Source: CAYUQT01 sp964596165 (GTDB lineage: Bacteria; Planctomycetota; Phycisphaerae; UBA1845; JAFGLZ01). Taken from it: 64,000 bases of DNA. Every line of letters starts with the position of its first letter. Within the stretch, counting starts at the first letter, position 1. Positions 17,429 through 26,194 of the stretch are shown here, piece after piece. The notes under the pieces are model-generated. The model did not search any database. It was not told the DNA's origin and was given only the letters and a program-made list of their open reading frames with translations. The stretch lies in NCBI GenBank assembly GCA_964596165.1, contig CAZQTW010000020.1:1-64000 (forward strand), given 5' to 3'. The position numbers and the translations under genes were made by a program.

Positions 17429-18501
17429 GGGCTGATGCCATGGGTACGACGCGTTCACCTCTGAGCAAGCCAACCAGGCGGACCGTATTGAGGGCCGGGC
17501 TGGCATGGGCGGCCTGTCCCTGGCTGGGTGGAGCAAGGGGCGCCACGAACGGGCGCGACGAACGCACGCTCGTGCTCCTTCACCTGTCGGGCGGCAACGA
17601 CGGTCTGAATACGTTCATTCCCTATACAGACCCGCTTTACTATGAGCTTCGACCGAGCCTGAGCCGGGTGGCCGGGCGGGCAATTCGAGTCACCGACCGT
17701 GTGGCCTTCCACCCTTCGCTTTCAGGACTGGCTTCACTGTTCCGGCGCGGCCGGGTGGCAATCATTCAGGGCGTCGGCTACGTCGAAGCGGACTACTCGC
17801 ATTTCGGTTCGTGCCGCATCTGGGCGACCGGATCGACGGACCCGGCCGTTCGGACATGCTGGTGGGAGGGGGCCGTCGAAGATCTGGCACGCGTGCGCGA
17901 GGCCCGAGCGGTGTCGGTCGGGGACTGCATTCCGGCAAGGATGATCGGTTCGGCCTCGCGGGCAGGGAGTCCGATTCGCGCCGGTAGTGTCGGTTCATCC
18001 GCTTCGAGGAACCCGCTTGGATTCAGGTCCGGCCGAATGCGTGAGGTCATGACGCAGGTGTCCGAGACGGTATTGTCAGGCTCTCCGCCCGCCGTCGTCT
18101 GCGCCGCCGTCGGCGGCTTTGACACGCACGACGACCAACCGGCTGTTCACGATGTCGTTCTCCGCGAGCTGAGCGACGCTCTGGTTGCCTTTCAGAAGGA
18201 GATCGAACGGCGAAAGGCGGCCGACCGCGTGCTGCTTGTGGCGTGGTCTGAATTCGGCCGTCGGCCGGCGGAGAACGCGACCGGCGGCACGGACCATGGG
18301 ACGGCCGGACCGGTGATGGTAATCGGCAAACGGGTTCGTTTCGGAATCCACGGGGCTCCACCTTCGCTACGGACCACGGACTACGGCAGCCTCATTCCCA
18401 CGATAGACTTCCGAAGCATCTATGCCCTGCTTGCGGGGGAATGGTTGGGCTGTCCGCTCTCTCCGATACGCCGCTCAGCCGGGCTTTCCGTATTCGTTTA
18501 G
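17425..18501 (+). CDS. DUF1501-family Tat-exported protein
   Basis: The 358-residue protein begins with a twin-arginine leader (TRRTVLRAGLAWAA). It then shows the DUF1501 order of motifs: LSGGNDGLNTFIP, FHPSLSGLASLF, QGVGY-x7-HF, WSEFGRRPAENATGGTDHG near the C-terminus. DUF1501 proteins have an alkaline-phosphatase-like fold, and their role is unproven. They usually sit beside a DUF1800 gene, which is absent here. Instead it overlaps the aminotransferase gene by ATGA, an unusual partner. The protein is somewhat shorter than many relatives but both ends are conserved. It ends with TAG 43 bp before the convergent oxidoreductase gene. Confidence 0.8.
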   Translation: MRADAMGTTRSPLSKPTRRTVLRAGLAWAACPWLGGARGATNGRDERTLVLLHLSGGNDGLNTFIPYTDPLYYELRPSLSRVAGRAIRVTDRVAFHPSLSGLASLFRRGRVAIIQGVGYVEADYSHFGSCRIWATGSTDPAVRTCWWEGAVEDLARVREARAVSVGDCIPARMIGSASRAGSPIRAGSVGSSASRNPLGFRSGRMREVMTQVSETVLSGSPPAVVCAAVGGFDTHDDQPAVHDVVLRELSDALVAFQKEIERRKAADRVLLVAWSEFGRRPAENATGGTDHGTAGPVMVIGKRVRFGIHGAPPSLRTTDYGSLIPTIDFRSIYALLAGEWLGCPLSPIRRSAGLSVFV

Positions 18502-18544
18502 AAGTTGGTTCTGACGGCAACCCCGCCCGGGCGGCACCGCGTGG

Positions 18545-19978
18545 TCAGCAGTTCGGCAGAAACGCCCCCATGGCCTTCAGGCGGCTTTGGAGTTCCTTCA
18601 CGTTGACCCCTCGTGTGTCCGTTCCTTTTTCAACGGCCAATGCGGCAGCGACACCGACGGCCTGTCCGGTGATGAAGCAACCCGGCATGACGCGGATCGA
18701 ACTCTGCATGTACCGATCCGTGCTGATACAACGGCCGGCAACGAGCACGTTTGACAGCTTCTTCGGGATCAGGCTGCGGTAGGGGATGCCGTAGTTCTCT
18801 CCTTTGCCGTATCGCAGGGTGGTGAACTCCTGTAGGAACTTCTGGTGGTCTTCGGTCGAAGCTCGAGAGGCGTGGATGTCGACCGGATAGGCATACCGGC
18901 CAATCTCATCCTCGAACGTGGCTCGCTTCTTGAAGTCTTCGAGGTTCAGCACGTAATCACCCATGATCCGTCGCGTCTCCCGGATTCCGAGCATGGCGCC
19001 GGTGGCCACCAGCTCCATCTGTTCGAATCCTCGGAGGTATTTCTTGTAGTATCGCTCGTATTCGAGGAGCGACTTGCGTGCCCAGAGCATGGCTTGCGTA
19101 ACGGATCTTTCGTCCGTTCCGTCCACGCCGAAGGTGTGGCCGATGTTGCCGCCGCCCACCGTTTTGCCCACCCGCATCATCCCGGGCAAATGCCTGTCCT
19201 CGATCGTGAAGACCTTGTCTTTGAAAGCCTGCTCGAGTCGTTTGTCCTGGAAGGGGATGCCTTCCTTGGCGGCGACGTCCCAGTTGATGTCCGACCACAG
19301 ACTGCACAGCGTGCCGGCCATCATGTTGCCCTGAGCGTCGCCCTTTTCGAACGGCGCCCCGGCCCACGCGGCCAGATCGCCGTCGCCCGTGCAGTCGATG
19401 TACTGCTTGGCGCGAACGGCAAAGAGCCCGCTCTTGCCGGCCAGGATTGCCGAGGTGACGCGATCGCCGGTGGTCTCGACGCCGATGAGCTGTGACAGGA
19501 AGCTGAAGCCGACACGTGCCCCGACGAGCAGGTCATCATAGACGCGTTTGAGGACCTCGGCCTTGATGGTCAGGGTGCTGCCCGGTCCGTTTCCGCCGGC
19601 CTCCGTGAGCTTCGTCCGAATCTCCTTGCCGATGCCGCCGGCGAGGTCGTTCACGCCGTCGGAAAACTGCATGAAGACCGGCAGCAGACCGCTCGTACCC
19701 ATGCCGCCCAGGCAGTTCTGACGTTCGGCGAGGAACACGCTGCGACCTTGCCTGGCCGCCGCCACGGATGCCGCGATACCCGACGGGCCACCACCGGCCA
19801 CGAAGACATCGACCTCGTGCCGAATGGGGATGGTCCGCCGGATCGTAAGTTGGTGTTGTTTGCCAGGCGGCTGCGTTTCTTGGGCCGCATCTGCGGACAC
19901 GGATTCCGAGTAGGCCGCTCCGCCCAGCCCCGCTACGCCTGCCGCACCCCTAATGAAATGGCGTCGACTCAGACCCAC
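18545..19978 (-). CDS. Tat-exported FAD-dependent oxidoreductase (FAD_oxidored family)
   Basis: The 477-residue protein has a Tat leader (SRRHFIRGAAG), an FAD-binding GGGPSGIAASVAAARQG motif around residue 60, and the GGMGTSGLLP segment typical of PF12831 proteins. GDGDLAAWAGAPFEKGD and a C-terminal VAGRCISTDR complete the flavin-site signature. It probably oxidises an unknown, perhaps carbohydrate-derived, substrate outside the cytoplasm. The start is GTG at 19976-19978 with AAAGGA upstream. It lies 14 bp downstream of the broken ImmA-like gene on the same strand, so it may be read from the regulator promoter near 21050. Confidence 0.8.
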   Translation of the reverse strand: MGLSRRHFIRGAAGVAGLGGAAYSESVSADAAQETQPPGKQHQLTIRRTIPIRHEVDVFVAGGGPSGIAASVAAARQGRSVFLAERQNCLGGMGTSGLLPVFMQFSDGVNDLAGGIGKEIRTKLTEAGGNGPGSTLTIKAEVLKRVYDDLLVGARVGFSFLSQLIGVETTGDRVTSAILAGKSGLFAVRAKQYIDCTGDGDLAAWAGAPFEKGDAQGNMMAGTLCSLWSDINWDVAAKEGIPFQDKRLEQAFKDKVFTIEDRHLPGMMRVGKTVGGGNIGHTFGVDGTDERSVTQAMLWARKSLLEYERYYKKYLRGFEQMELVATGAMLGIRETRRIMGDYVLNLEDFKKRATFEDEIGRYAYPVDIHASRASTEDHQKFLQEFTTLRYGKGENYGIPYRSLIPKKLSNVLVAGRCISTDRYMQSSIRVMPGCFITGQAVGVAAALAVEKGTDTRGVNVKELQSRLKAMGAFLPNC

Positions 19979-19991
19979 TGCAGTGATCCTT

Positions 19992-20636
19992 TCAAGTCAG
20001 CTCGACATGCCAGAGGCCTTCTTTCCTGAGTCGTTTTTCGATGACCATTGCGGATACTTTGAAATCATCAGCAAGCGACTTGGCAACGGCCTCAAGGACC
20101 AATTCGGCCAACGTATCTCGCGATACCTCGGCGGGCAACGGCCCTCGGGAAGCGAGTTCACTCCGCGCCGCACTCGCGAGCATTGTGTATCTTCTCCTGA
20201 GCTCTTCTTAAGGCACAAGGACAAGCCCTGCAAATGCGTTGGCTTGATACTCCAGCCAATCGTAGTCTTCACGCTCGATGCGTTGAAGGGCTGTCTTCCA
20301 TTCGGCAATGTCTCGGAAATGCAGACGTCTGTAAACTTCGACGTGCAGGATGAGATGCGCGATCTCGTGAGCCAGACTGAAGCGATAACGACCCGGTCGT
20401 GATCTGTACACAAACTCATCCACATAGATCGTAGTCAGATCACCCGTGATAAATGCGTCGACGTCATGCCCCTGGTGAAGTCCGGGGGTTGGCACTATGT
20501 CGATACCTATATTTAGGTCGATGATTTCTTCGACGGGCACCGGGATTATTCCCGTGGGGGCGTGCTCCTGGAGGAATCGCACCGCACGTGTTCGGAGTTG
20601 GTCATATGAGAGTATCGGTACCGGGAGCTGACCCAT
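19992..20636 (-). pseudogene. ImmA/IrrE-type metallopeptidase gene interrupted by an in-frame TAA
   Basis: The reading frame contains the zinc peptidase motif SLAHEIAHLILH (HExxH) and EYQANAFAG, which supplies the third ligand region. A TAA at 20208-20210 then stops it after LVLVP. The same frame continues without interruption to 19992 with a helical segment ending EKRLRKEGLW, the usual C-terminus of this family. One change such as AAA (Lys) to TAA explains the lesion. The truncated 142-residue product would keep the catalytic motifs and might still be active. The ATG at 20634-20636 is preferred; a TTG at 20645 would overlap the XRE stop. The family cleaves a partner XRE repressor. Confidence 0.7.
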
Positions 20637-20641
20637 AGATG

Positions 20642-21013
20642 TCAAGCTCGTCGGATGAGGTTAACAAGCTCGTCGAGCTTTCTGGCATCCACTGGCTCCC
20701 CACGTAACGTTCGGAAGAGAATAGGCAGTCTCTCCACCACTTCTTCGTCGGAGAGCATTTCTTTAGGCAACCTCCCACCCGCCGCCGCAGCCCGATCGAA
20801 GAACTCGTACCACTCGTCGGAACCGGGTTTCAGCTTAAGTGCCTCTGCGTACTCCTTCAGCTTCTCCTCTCCCTGCGGCGGTGGCAACAGCCCGCGTTCT
20901 AGGCGGCTCATGTTTCCCGGGTCGAATCCGTGCTGTTCACAGAAGGCGCGAAGCGTCAGCCCTGTCCTGCTGCGCAGCTTCTTGAAGTACTCCCCAAATA
21001 CGCGCCCCGCCAT
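20642..21013 (-). CDS. XRE-family helix-turn-helix regulator, partner of ImmA-like peptidase
   Basis: The 123-residue protein has an N-terminal HTH (LRSRTGLTLRAFCEQHG, then DPGNMSRLERG) followed by a helical tail. It is the expected DNA-binding partner of the adjacent ImmA-like peptidase; such pairs control stress genes or mobile elements. The ATG at 21011-21013 is preceded by GGAAAGGAGAGG. A strong sigma70-type promoter with an overlapping palindrome lies 24-59 bp upstream, suggesting autoregulation. The upstream extension of the frame crosses this promoter and is not coding. Confidence 0.85.
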   Translation of the reverse strand: MAGRVFGEYFKKLRSRTGLTLRAFCEQHGFDPGNMSRLERGLLPPPQGEEKLKEYAEALKLKPGSDEWYEFFDRAAAAGGRLPKEMLSDEEVVERLPILFRTLRGEPVDARKLDELVNLIRRA

Positions 21014-21036
21014 GGGCCTCTCCTTTCCAGGGGGTG

Positions 21037-21072
21037 TTGTACGAATTATACAATACGCTCGCCTGAAGTCAA
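21037..21072 (-). promoter_or_regulatory. Promoter and overlapping palindromic operator of the XRE/ImmA operon
   Basis: On the minus strand TTGACT (21067-21072) and TATAAT (21045-21050) are separated by 16 bp, a near-consensus sigma70 promoter. The -10 box lies inside the imperfect palindrome TTGTACGAATTATACAA (21037-21053), whose outer 5 bp on each side pair perfectly. A repressor bound there would block RNA polymerase, so the XRE protein is the obvious candidate. Confidence 0.65.
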
Positions 21073-21251
21073 GTGCCATCAGGGAGCGGTTGGGTTCACG
21101 TGGGGCAGCCAGGGGATAGGAATAATCCCGTTTCCCGCGTTCTTCGCACGAGCCTTTTCCGCTTCGACGCAGAACTGAGTCCAACTCGCTACCGGACCGA
21201 TTGGGTGACGATGGAGAGAGAGTCGGGTCACTGTTGTGCTTGATGCTTTCG

Positions 21252-21695
21252 TCAGTCGAGAATCAATGTCACCGCACTCAAGGTTTGCGCTTGCGGCGAT
21301 AGCGGCTGAACGAGCAGGGCTGTAGGCTCTCCATCGCGGAGCACGGCGATTCGCAGAACTTTTGGGCGTGGCTCATTGGGAGAAAGCGACCTGAACCATC
21401 GGATTTGGCCTGGTCGCGTCGTGGCATCAGACCGGAGTGGAATGTCCTGCCAGGAACCATCTTCAAGACGTCGACCGTAGGTGCCGGGGCGTATGCGCCA
21501 GACTGTCGTCTTCTGGCCATCATCGCACCACAACTCAGCAGTTTCGACGGGTTTTCCCTGCCGATTCGTCAACAACAATGTGAGTTGCATATCTTCATAG
21601 TCATATTGCACAAACCCACCGAACTGCGAGCCACTGCCACAAATCAGAGTACAAAGGGCAAACGCTCTCTTGGACAAGCGTAGATCCTGGTTCAC
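21252..21695 (-). CDS. Small exported protein of unknown function
   Basis: The 147-residue product has a short Lys/Arg-rich N-terminus and a hydrophobic stretch (FALCTLICGSG) that could be a signal peptide or lipoprotein-like leader. The remainder is beta-rich with paired Trp and Asp (LWCDDGQKTTVW, RRLEDGSWQDIPL). No family is recognised. The start is a GTG at 21693-21695 preceded by CGGAGG. Codon use fits a real gene. It lies upstream of the XRE gene in the same direction, separated by the regulator promoter. Confidence 0.5.
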   Translation of the reverse strand: MNQDLRLSKRAFALCTLICGSGSQFGGFVQYDYEDMQLTLLLTNRQGKPVETAELWCDDGQKTTVWRIRPGTYGRRLEDGSWQDIPLRSDATTRPGQIRWFRSLSPNEPRPKVLRIAVLRDGEPTALLVQPLSPQAQTLSAVTLILD

Positions 21696-22015
21696 AGCAT
21701 GCTGCCTCCGTCTATGAACAGGCGCCCTTGGCGAAGATCACGCCAATCTGTCGGAGACTTGATGGGAGCACGACGGATGCTACTACTTGGAGAAACAGGG
21801 AGCCATACTAATGCTCTGTTGCCTTAACAAGAGAGAAGCAACCGCTCTATGTCTTCCTGTCTGCCATACTGGCTGACGAAAGCCTCTCCCATTCACATTC
21901 ATCAACATGTCTCCATGGTCAAGGTGCTCGCCCTACGCAGGAACCGTCTCCGATGGCGATTCCGTAACTTTCGCCGTCGGAGACGGCTCCCACAGATCGG
22001 TGCCGGCTCTGGCTC
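21696..22015. other. 320-bp intergenic region with a long inverted repeat
   Basis: No gene is seen. It holds an imperfect inverted repeat (listed separately) just past the end of the 22016-23095 oxidoreductase gene. Confidence 0.5.
21940..21990 (-). terminator. Strong hairpin downstream of the Gfo/Idh gene
   Basis: CCGTCTCCGATGGCG (21944-21958) pairs with CGCCGTCGGAGACGG (21972-21986) with one mismatch and a 13-nt loop. The stem extends outward with further pairing (GGA/TCC). It lies about 30 bp past the stop of the minus-strand oxidoreductase gene. There is no clear U-run, so it may be a transcript-end stabiliser rather than an intrinsic terminator. Confidence 0.45.
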
Positions 22016-23095
22016 TTACCGCCGCCACAGGTCATACGGCTTCTTGGCATCGGTCTTGAACGGCAGTTTCACCTTCTTGCCGGTGCCGGCGGACTCGTAC
22101 GCCGCGAAGATCGCTTCCAGCACCACCCGCGCGTCTTCGCCGGTGACGAGCGGTTGCTTGTCGTCGCGGATACACTCAATGAAGTGAGTCATTTCTTGCG
22201 GATAGCCGTAGTTGTACTCCTCTTCGTAGATTGTGAAGGTCCATCCCTGCGTGGCGCCGGCCTTTTCGACGGCGTAGCCGTAACCCTTCTGGCTGTACGT
22301 CTCGATGGCGTTGCCGTGGTGGAGGTCGGCGTACATGACCCCTTCGGATCCGTGGACTTCCGCCCGGTCGTCCATGCCGCCGAGCCGGCACCAGCTTTCC
22401 TCGGCCACGCCCACGGCGCCGTTCTCGAATTCCATGATGACGATGCTGTCGTCGTCGCCCTGGGTCTTGTCCTTGTGGACCTGGATTGCCATCTGGGCGT
22501 AGACACTGGTGATCTTGGGCCGGCCGAGCATCCATCGGCAGAACTCGATGGCGTGACAACCCATGTCCATCGTGACGCCGCCACCGCTTCGTTCGACGTC
22601 CCAGAAGTGGGCGGCATGCGGTCCGCTGTGCTTCTCGCTCTGCTTGACCAGGTAGACCCTGCCGATGGCTCCTTCGTCGACCAGCTTCTTGACACGAACG
22701 TACTTGGGCGTGAAAAGCAGGTTCTCGGCGTACATCAGTTTGACCTTGGCCTTCTTACAGGCATCGATCATTCTGTCGGCCTCCGCCAGGTTCAGGCAGA
22801 GCGGCTTCTCGCAGATGACATGCTTGCCGGCGGCGGCCGCGTCGACGGTTGCCTGGCAGTGCAAGTAGTTCGGGATTCCGATGACGATGGCGTCGAGTTC
22901 CTTCATTTCCAGCATCTTGCGATAGTCGGTGAAGACGTTGGGAATGCCGTGTTTGGCCGCAAAGGCCTTTGCGTGCGCCTCGGTCTGCGAGGCCACCGCG
23001 ATGACTTTGGCGTCCGGCACGTGTTTGAACGCCTCGGCATGAATGGTGCTGACGAACTGAGAGCCCAGAAACCCGACGTTGATTACCCCGGCCAT
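22016..23095 (-). CDS. Gfo/Idh/MocA-family oxidoreductase (359 residues)
   Basis: The protein has a Rossmann domain (GFLGSQFVSTIHAEAF), the conserved CEKPL motif that positions the nicotinamide, and a C-terminal alpha/beta domain with MDMGCHAIEFCRWML containing a candidate catalytic His. It probably oxidises or epimerises a sugar or inositol derivative with NAD(P). The ATG at 23093-23095 is preceded by AAGGAG. It lies divergently from a heparinase-like lyase, suggesting that it processes a product of polysaccharide breakdown. It uses TAA as its normal stop. Confidence 0.85.
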   Translation of the reverse strand: MAGVINVGFLGSQFVSTIHAEAFKHVPDAKVIAVASQTEAHAKAFAAKHGIPNVFTDYRKMLEMKELDAIVIGIPNYLHCQATVDAAAAGKHVICEKPLCLNLAEADRMIDACKKAKVKLMYAENLLFTPKYVRVKKLVDEGAIGRVYLVKQSEKHSGPHAAHFWDVERSGGGVTMDMGCHAIEFCRWMLGRPKITSVYAQMAIQVHKDKTQGDDDSIVIMEFENGAVGVAEESWCRLGGMDDRAEVHGSEGVMYADLHHGNAIETYSQKGYGYAVEKAGATQGWTFTIYEEEYNYGYPQEMTHFIECIRDDKQPLVTGEDARVVLEAIFAAYESAGTGKKVKLPFKTDAKKPYDLWRR

Positions 23096-23266
23096 GATTG
23101 TGCTTCTCCTTGCATGGACTGTTCGCGTCCGGAGAGATGGTGTCGTATCATGAACGTGCTGTCAACGCCTTGACTCCCGGAACCGGATTGGCGGCCGACG
23201 GGCCAAATTGCCGGCAATCATGCGGATCGGCCTCGTCTGCGGCAGGCTATGAAAGGATCGCCATCA

Positions 23267-25168
23267 ATGAGTGACCCACGTTGCCCAATCCTGTTCGTGG
23301 TGGTTCTGGCGGGTTCGTCGCCTAATCCGATGCGGGGGGACGAAGGGATCGGATCCGAGTGGGTCCGGGCGATCCGCAAGGGGCATCCTCGGCTGATTCT
23401 GCCGGACGATCGGGTGTCTGAGGTTCGCAAGAGTCTGAAGCGAGATCCCGTGCCGGCCGGCTGGTATGGGCAGGTTCGCGCATCTGCGGAGAGACTACTC
23501 AAGGCGGGGCCCATCGAATACGAACGTAGCGATCGCGGAAACATGCTCGGCTCATGTGTACAGGCGGTGGACCGGATCTACCGGCTCGGTCTTGTGTACC
23601 GATTGGAGGGCGACAAGCGATTCGCTCGATGCGCCGCCGAAGAGCTGATGCACGCGGCCGGATTGCCGGACTGGAATCCCGCTCACTTTCTCGACACGGC
23701 AGAACTGACACACGCCGTCGCCATCGGCTACGATTGGTTCTTCGACGAACTGACGCCGACCCAGAGAGGAACCCTTCGCCGCGCGCTCCGTGACAAGGGC
23801 CTGAAGGCGGCATTCCCCTTCTACGAAACCAGTCTTCCGGTAGTGGTGCGATACATGTACTTCAACTGGGCGGTCTGCAACCATAATTGGAATCCGGTCT
23901 GTAATGGAGGCATGACCATAGGCGCATTGGCCATAGCGGAAGACGAGCCTCAACTGGCGGGGCAGGTGCTCTCATGGGCACACCGCAGCATCCAGCGTGC
24001 GATGCGTGAGTTCGAGCCTGATGGTGGTTGGGCCGAGGGACCGGGCTACTGGCGCTACGCGACGAGTTACACCGTGTATTTCCTCGCTGCGTTGGAAACC
24101 GCCGTGGGCCCGCAGGCCATCGAGCCTTTTCTGGACATGCCCGGTTTCAGAAAGACCGGCGAGTTCGGCATTCACATGGTTGGCCCGACCAATCGTAGCT
24201 TCAACTTCGCCGACGCTTCGGATCATGTTGGTAGGGTCCCTCACCTGTTCTGGCTGGCGGCGAAATTCAAGCAGCCTCTCTACGCCTGGCAGGCCTCGAG
24301 GCTGTCCGGTGCTTGTCCTGAAGGAATCATCTGGTTCAGTCCCGAACAGAAGACTCCCGAACGGGCCGGACTGCCCCTCGATGCATGCTTCCCCCACGTC
24401 GGCGTCATGTTCTTCCGCGGCGATTGGGAGGACCGAAACGCCGTCTACGTTGGTTTCAAAGGCGGATACAACGGCGCCAACCACAGCCACCTCGATCTGG
24501 GGACGTTCGTTCTGGACGCCGACGGCTATCGATGGGCCGTGGATTTGGGCTCCGATAGGTACAGCCTCCCCGGATACTTCGACAAGGGCAAGCTGACCTA
24601 CTACCGACTCACGAGCGCAGGGCACAATGTGCCGATGATCGAGGGAAAGCCACAGAGTCCGACTGCTCGAGCCGACGTGATTGCCTTCCACTCTCGGCCC
24701 GGTCGCGCCTTCGGGGTGGTCGACCTGTCGGAGGCCTACGGCAGACCGCCGGGACGAATTCGCAGGGGCATTCAGTTGATTCGAAGACGTTACACGTTGA
24801 TCCAGGATGAGCTGGATCTGCGAGAGGCAGGCGAGCTGGTCTGGCAAATGCACACACGTGCCGATGTACATCTCGGCGGGTCTACGGCCACATTGAGCAA
24901 GGATGGCAAGATCCTGACGGCCAGGATCCTCCAACCCGAGTCCGCAGTTTTCGACGTCATGCCGGCGAGTCCTTCGCCACCGGAAAGCCCGAACCCCGAC
25001 GTTCGCAAGCTGGTGGTTCGCCTTCAGATACCACTGGGTGAGACTCGACTTGCTGTGTTGCTTACCCCCGGCAAACAGAAGGTGGTTCCCGAAATGAGAC
25101 CGCTTTCACGGTGGGTCGAGGAGAGCCGGAGTACCTCAAAGCCTGGGGTTTCCTTCGATTCTCCATGA
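23267..25168 (+). CDS. Heparinase II/III-like polysaccharide lyase, exported
   Basis: The 633-residue protein has a short signal peptide, an (alpha/alpha)-barrel with FLDTAELTHAVAIGYDWF and a central NHNWNPVCNGG motif. A beta-sandwich domain then carries GGYNGANHSHLDLGTF, characteristic of heparinase II/III-type lyases (PF07940), with His and Tyr residues likely catalytic. It should cleave uronate-containing polysaccharides by beta-elimination outside the cytoplasm. The ATG at 23267 has AAAGGA 11 nt upstream; an ATG at 23249 is possible. It is divergent from a Gfo/Idh gene, and the shared promoter region is 23096-23266. Confidence 0.85.
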   Translation: MSDPRCPILFVVVLAGSSPNPMRGDEGIGSEWVRAIRKGHPRLILPDDRVSEVRKSLKRDPVPAGWYGQVRASAERLLKAGPIEYERSDRGNMLGSCVQAVDRIYRLGLVYRLEGDKRFARCAAEELMHAAGLPDWNPAHFLDTAELTHAVAIGYDWFFDELTPTQRGTLRRALRDKGLKAAFPFYETSLPVVVRYMYFNWAVCNHNWNPVCNGGMTIGALAIAEDEPQLAGQVLSWAHRSIQRAMREFEPDGGWAEGPGYWRYATSYTVYFLAALETAVGPQAIEPFLDMPGFRKTGEFGIHMVGPTNRSFNFADASDHVGRVPHLFWLAAKFKQPLYAWQASRLSGACPEGIIWFSPEQKTPERAGLPLDACFPHVGVMFFRGDWEDRNAVYVGFKGGYNGANHSHLDLGTFVLDADGYRWAVDLGSDRYSLPGYFDKGKLTYYRLTSAGHNVPMIEGKPQSPTARADVIAFHSRPGRAFGVVDLSEAYGRPPGRIRRGIQLIRRRYTLIQDELDLREAGELVWQMHTRADVHLGGSTATLSKDGKILTARILQPESAVFDVMPASPSPPESPNPDVRKLVVRLQIPLGETRLAVLLTPGKQKVVPEMRPLSRWVEESRSTSKPGVSFDSP

Positions 25169-25315
25169 GCTGCCCATCCCCAGGGATCTCCCTTTGCGGG
25201 TGCGTCCGCGACCCATCGCACATGTCTGGTTTCGGCCGATGGACGGGTTGGAGTGGACGTAGGGCATAGGGCAGTGCGTGCGCTGGACACGGGTATTGCC
25301 CGCGTTATAATGACA

Positions 25316-25321
25316 GACACA
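25316..25321 (+). promoter_or_regulatory. -10 box of the tRNA-Val gene
   Basis: A perfect TATAAT lies 28 bp upstream of the tRNA 5' end. The -35 region is weak, the nearest candidate being TTGCCC at 25296-25301 with only 14 bp spacing. Confidence 0.5.
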
Positions 25322-25349
25322 AATCGGGTTCGATGCCGATTCACCCGAT

Positions 25350-25423
25350 GGGCGGTTAGCTCAGCTGGCTAGAGCGCCTGCTCGACACGCAGGAGGTCAC
25401 AAGTTCAAGTCTTGTACCGCCCA
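25350..25423 (+). tRNA. tRNA-Val (anticodon GAC)
   Basis: The cloverleaf folds fully: acceptor GGGCGGT/ACCGCCC, D-arm GCTC...GAGC, anticodon stem CCTGC/GCAGG with the seven-base loop TCGACAC giving anticodon GAC, and T-arm ACAAG/CTTGT with TTCAAGT. The CCA end is not encoded. A second feature, a hairpin, begins directly after position 25423. Confidence 0.95.
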
Positions 25424-25442
25424 GTTCTTTGCTGAAAAGAAC
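25424..25442 (+). terminator. Hairpin immediately after tRNA-Val
   Basis: GTTCTTT (25424-25430) pairs perfectly with AAAGAAC (25436-25442) around a 5-nt loop, and starts on the first base after the tRNA. It could terminate or process the tRNA transcript. There is no long T-run. Confidence 0.4.
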
Positions 25443-26194
25443 CCCCATCTATTTCCGCCCCCCGCGAGACACCTCGAACGACCGCTCCCGGGGCAGCTTC
25501 AGGGGGTGATTCAGCGCTCAGGGGTCGCGACTCATTGTTGCTGCTGTGGCCTGTTTGCCGGCATGATCGTGACCCTGCTCAGAAGGAAGGTTGACGTCGG
25601 CCAACATGATCCTTTTGGATTCTCCGACGAGCCGTTCTGCAACCGGTCTAGTCCGAACTGACTGATCCCTGTGTCTGGTCAAGCGGTCTGTGTCCGCCAA
25701 CGGTCGCGGACTCATGTTTGCCCAAGGGCTAGTTGTGTCCCAGATTGCCCAGTTTCACATTGCGTTTTTCACTACCGAAATCCAACATCCTGTTGACTCT
25801 TCGCCCATACCCGTACTACTACCAATTAGAAAGCGGTAACGATGGGGGAAGTATAGCATTTCAAAATCGCTCCAAGCGGTGTCTTGGAGCCGGCGGGGAT
25901 TCAAAACGGTCGATGCCGGCGGGCTTCTGGGAACCATTGTGAGGTTGTCCCACAATGGATGAGAGCCCTTGCGGTTGTTCTCTTAAGTGGCAAGGCGTCA
26001 CGGTGGAAATGCCCAAAGGCGTCCGGTTGTATGTCGACCGGCAGCCAGAGCCCACGGCCGACTCCCCACAGTCTCATCGCCGACCTGTTCGCCCCGTGCA
26101 TGTAATTCGCGATATGAAAGGACGCCCCAGGATCACGGACTGAGTTGGTATCGTCGCTGGGGACGTCCACTCGCCGAGCGAGGAGTAGCGCGAA
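25443..26194. other. Gene-poor region with two perfect hairpins
   Basis: No coding region is supported over about 750 bp. Two perfect inverted repeats are present: GCTCCAAG-6 nt-CTTGGAGC at 25869-25890, and CCATTGTG-9 nt-CACAATGG at 25934-25958. GGTCGCGACTCATTGTT near 25524 and GGTCGCGGACTCATGTT near 25702 are similar to one another. Confidence 0.5.

Noticed and set aside
11685..20210. TAA as a reassigned sense codon
   Set aside because: TAA is the natural stop of the oxidoreductase at 22016, where the next codons give no extension of the family.
25350..26194. tRNA-Val as an integration site of a mobile element
   Set aside because: No copy of the tRNA 3' end and no integrase are in the window; only noted as a possible scar.
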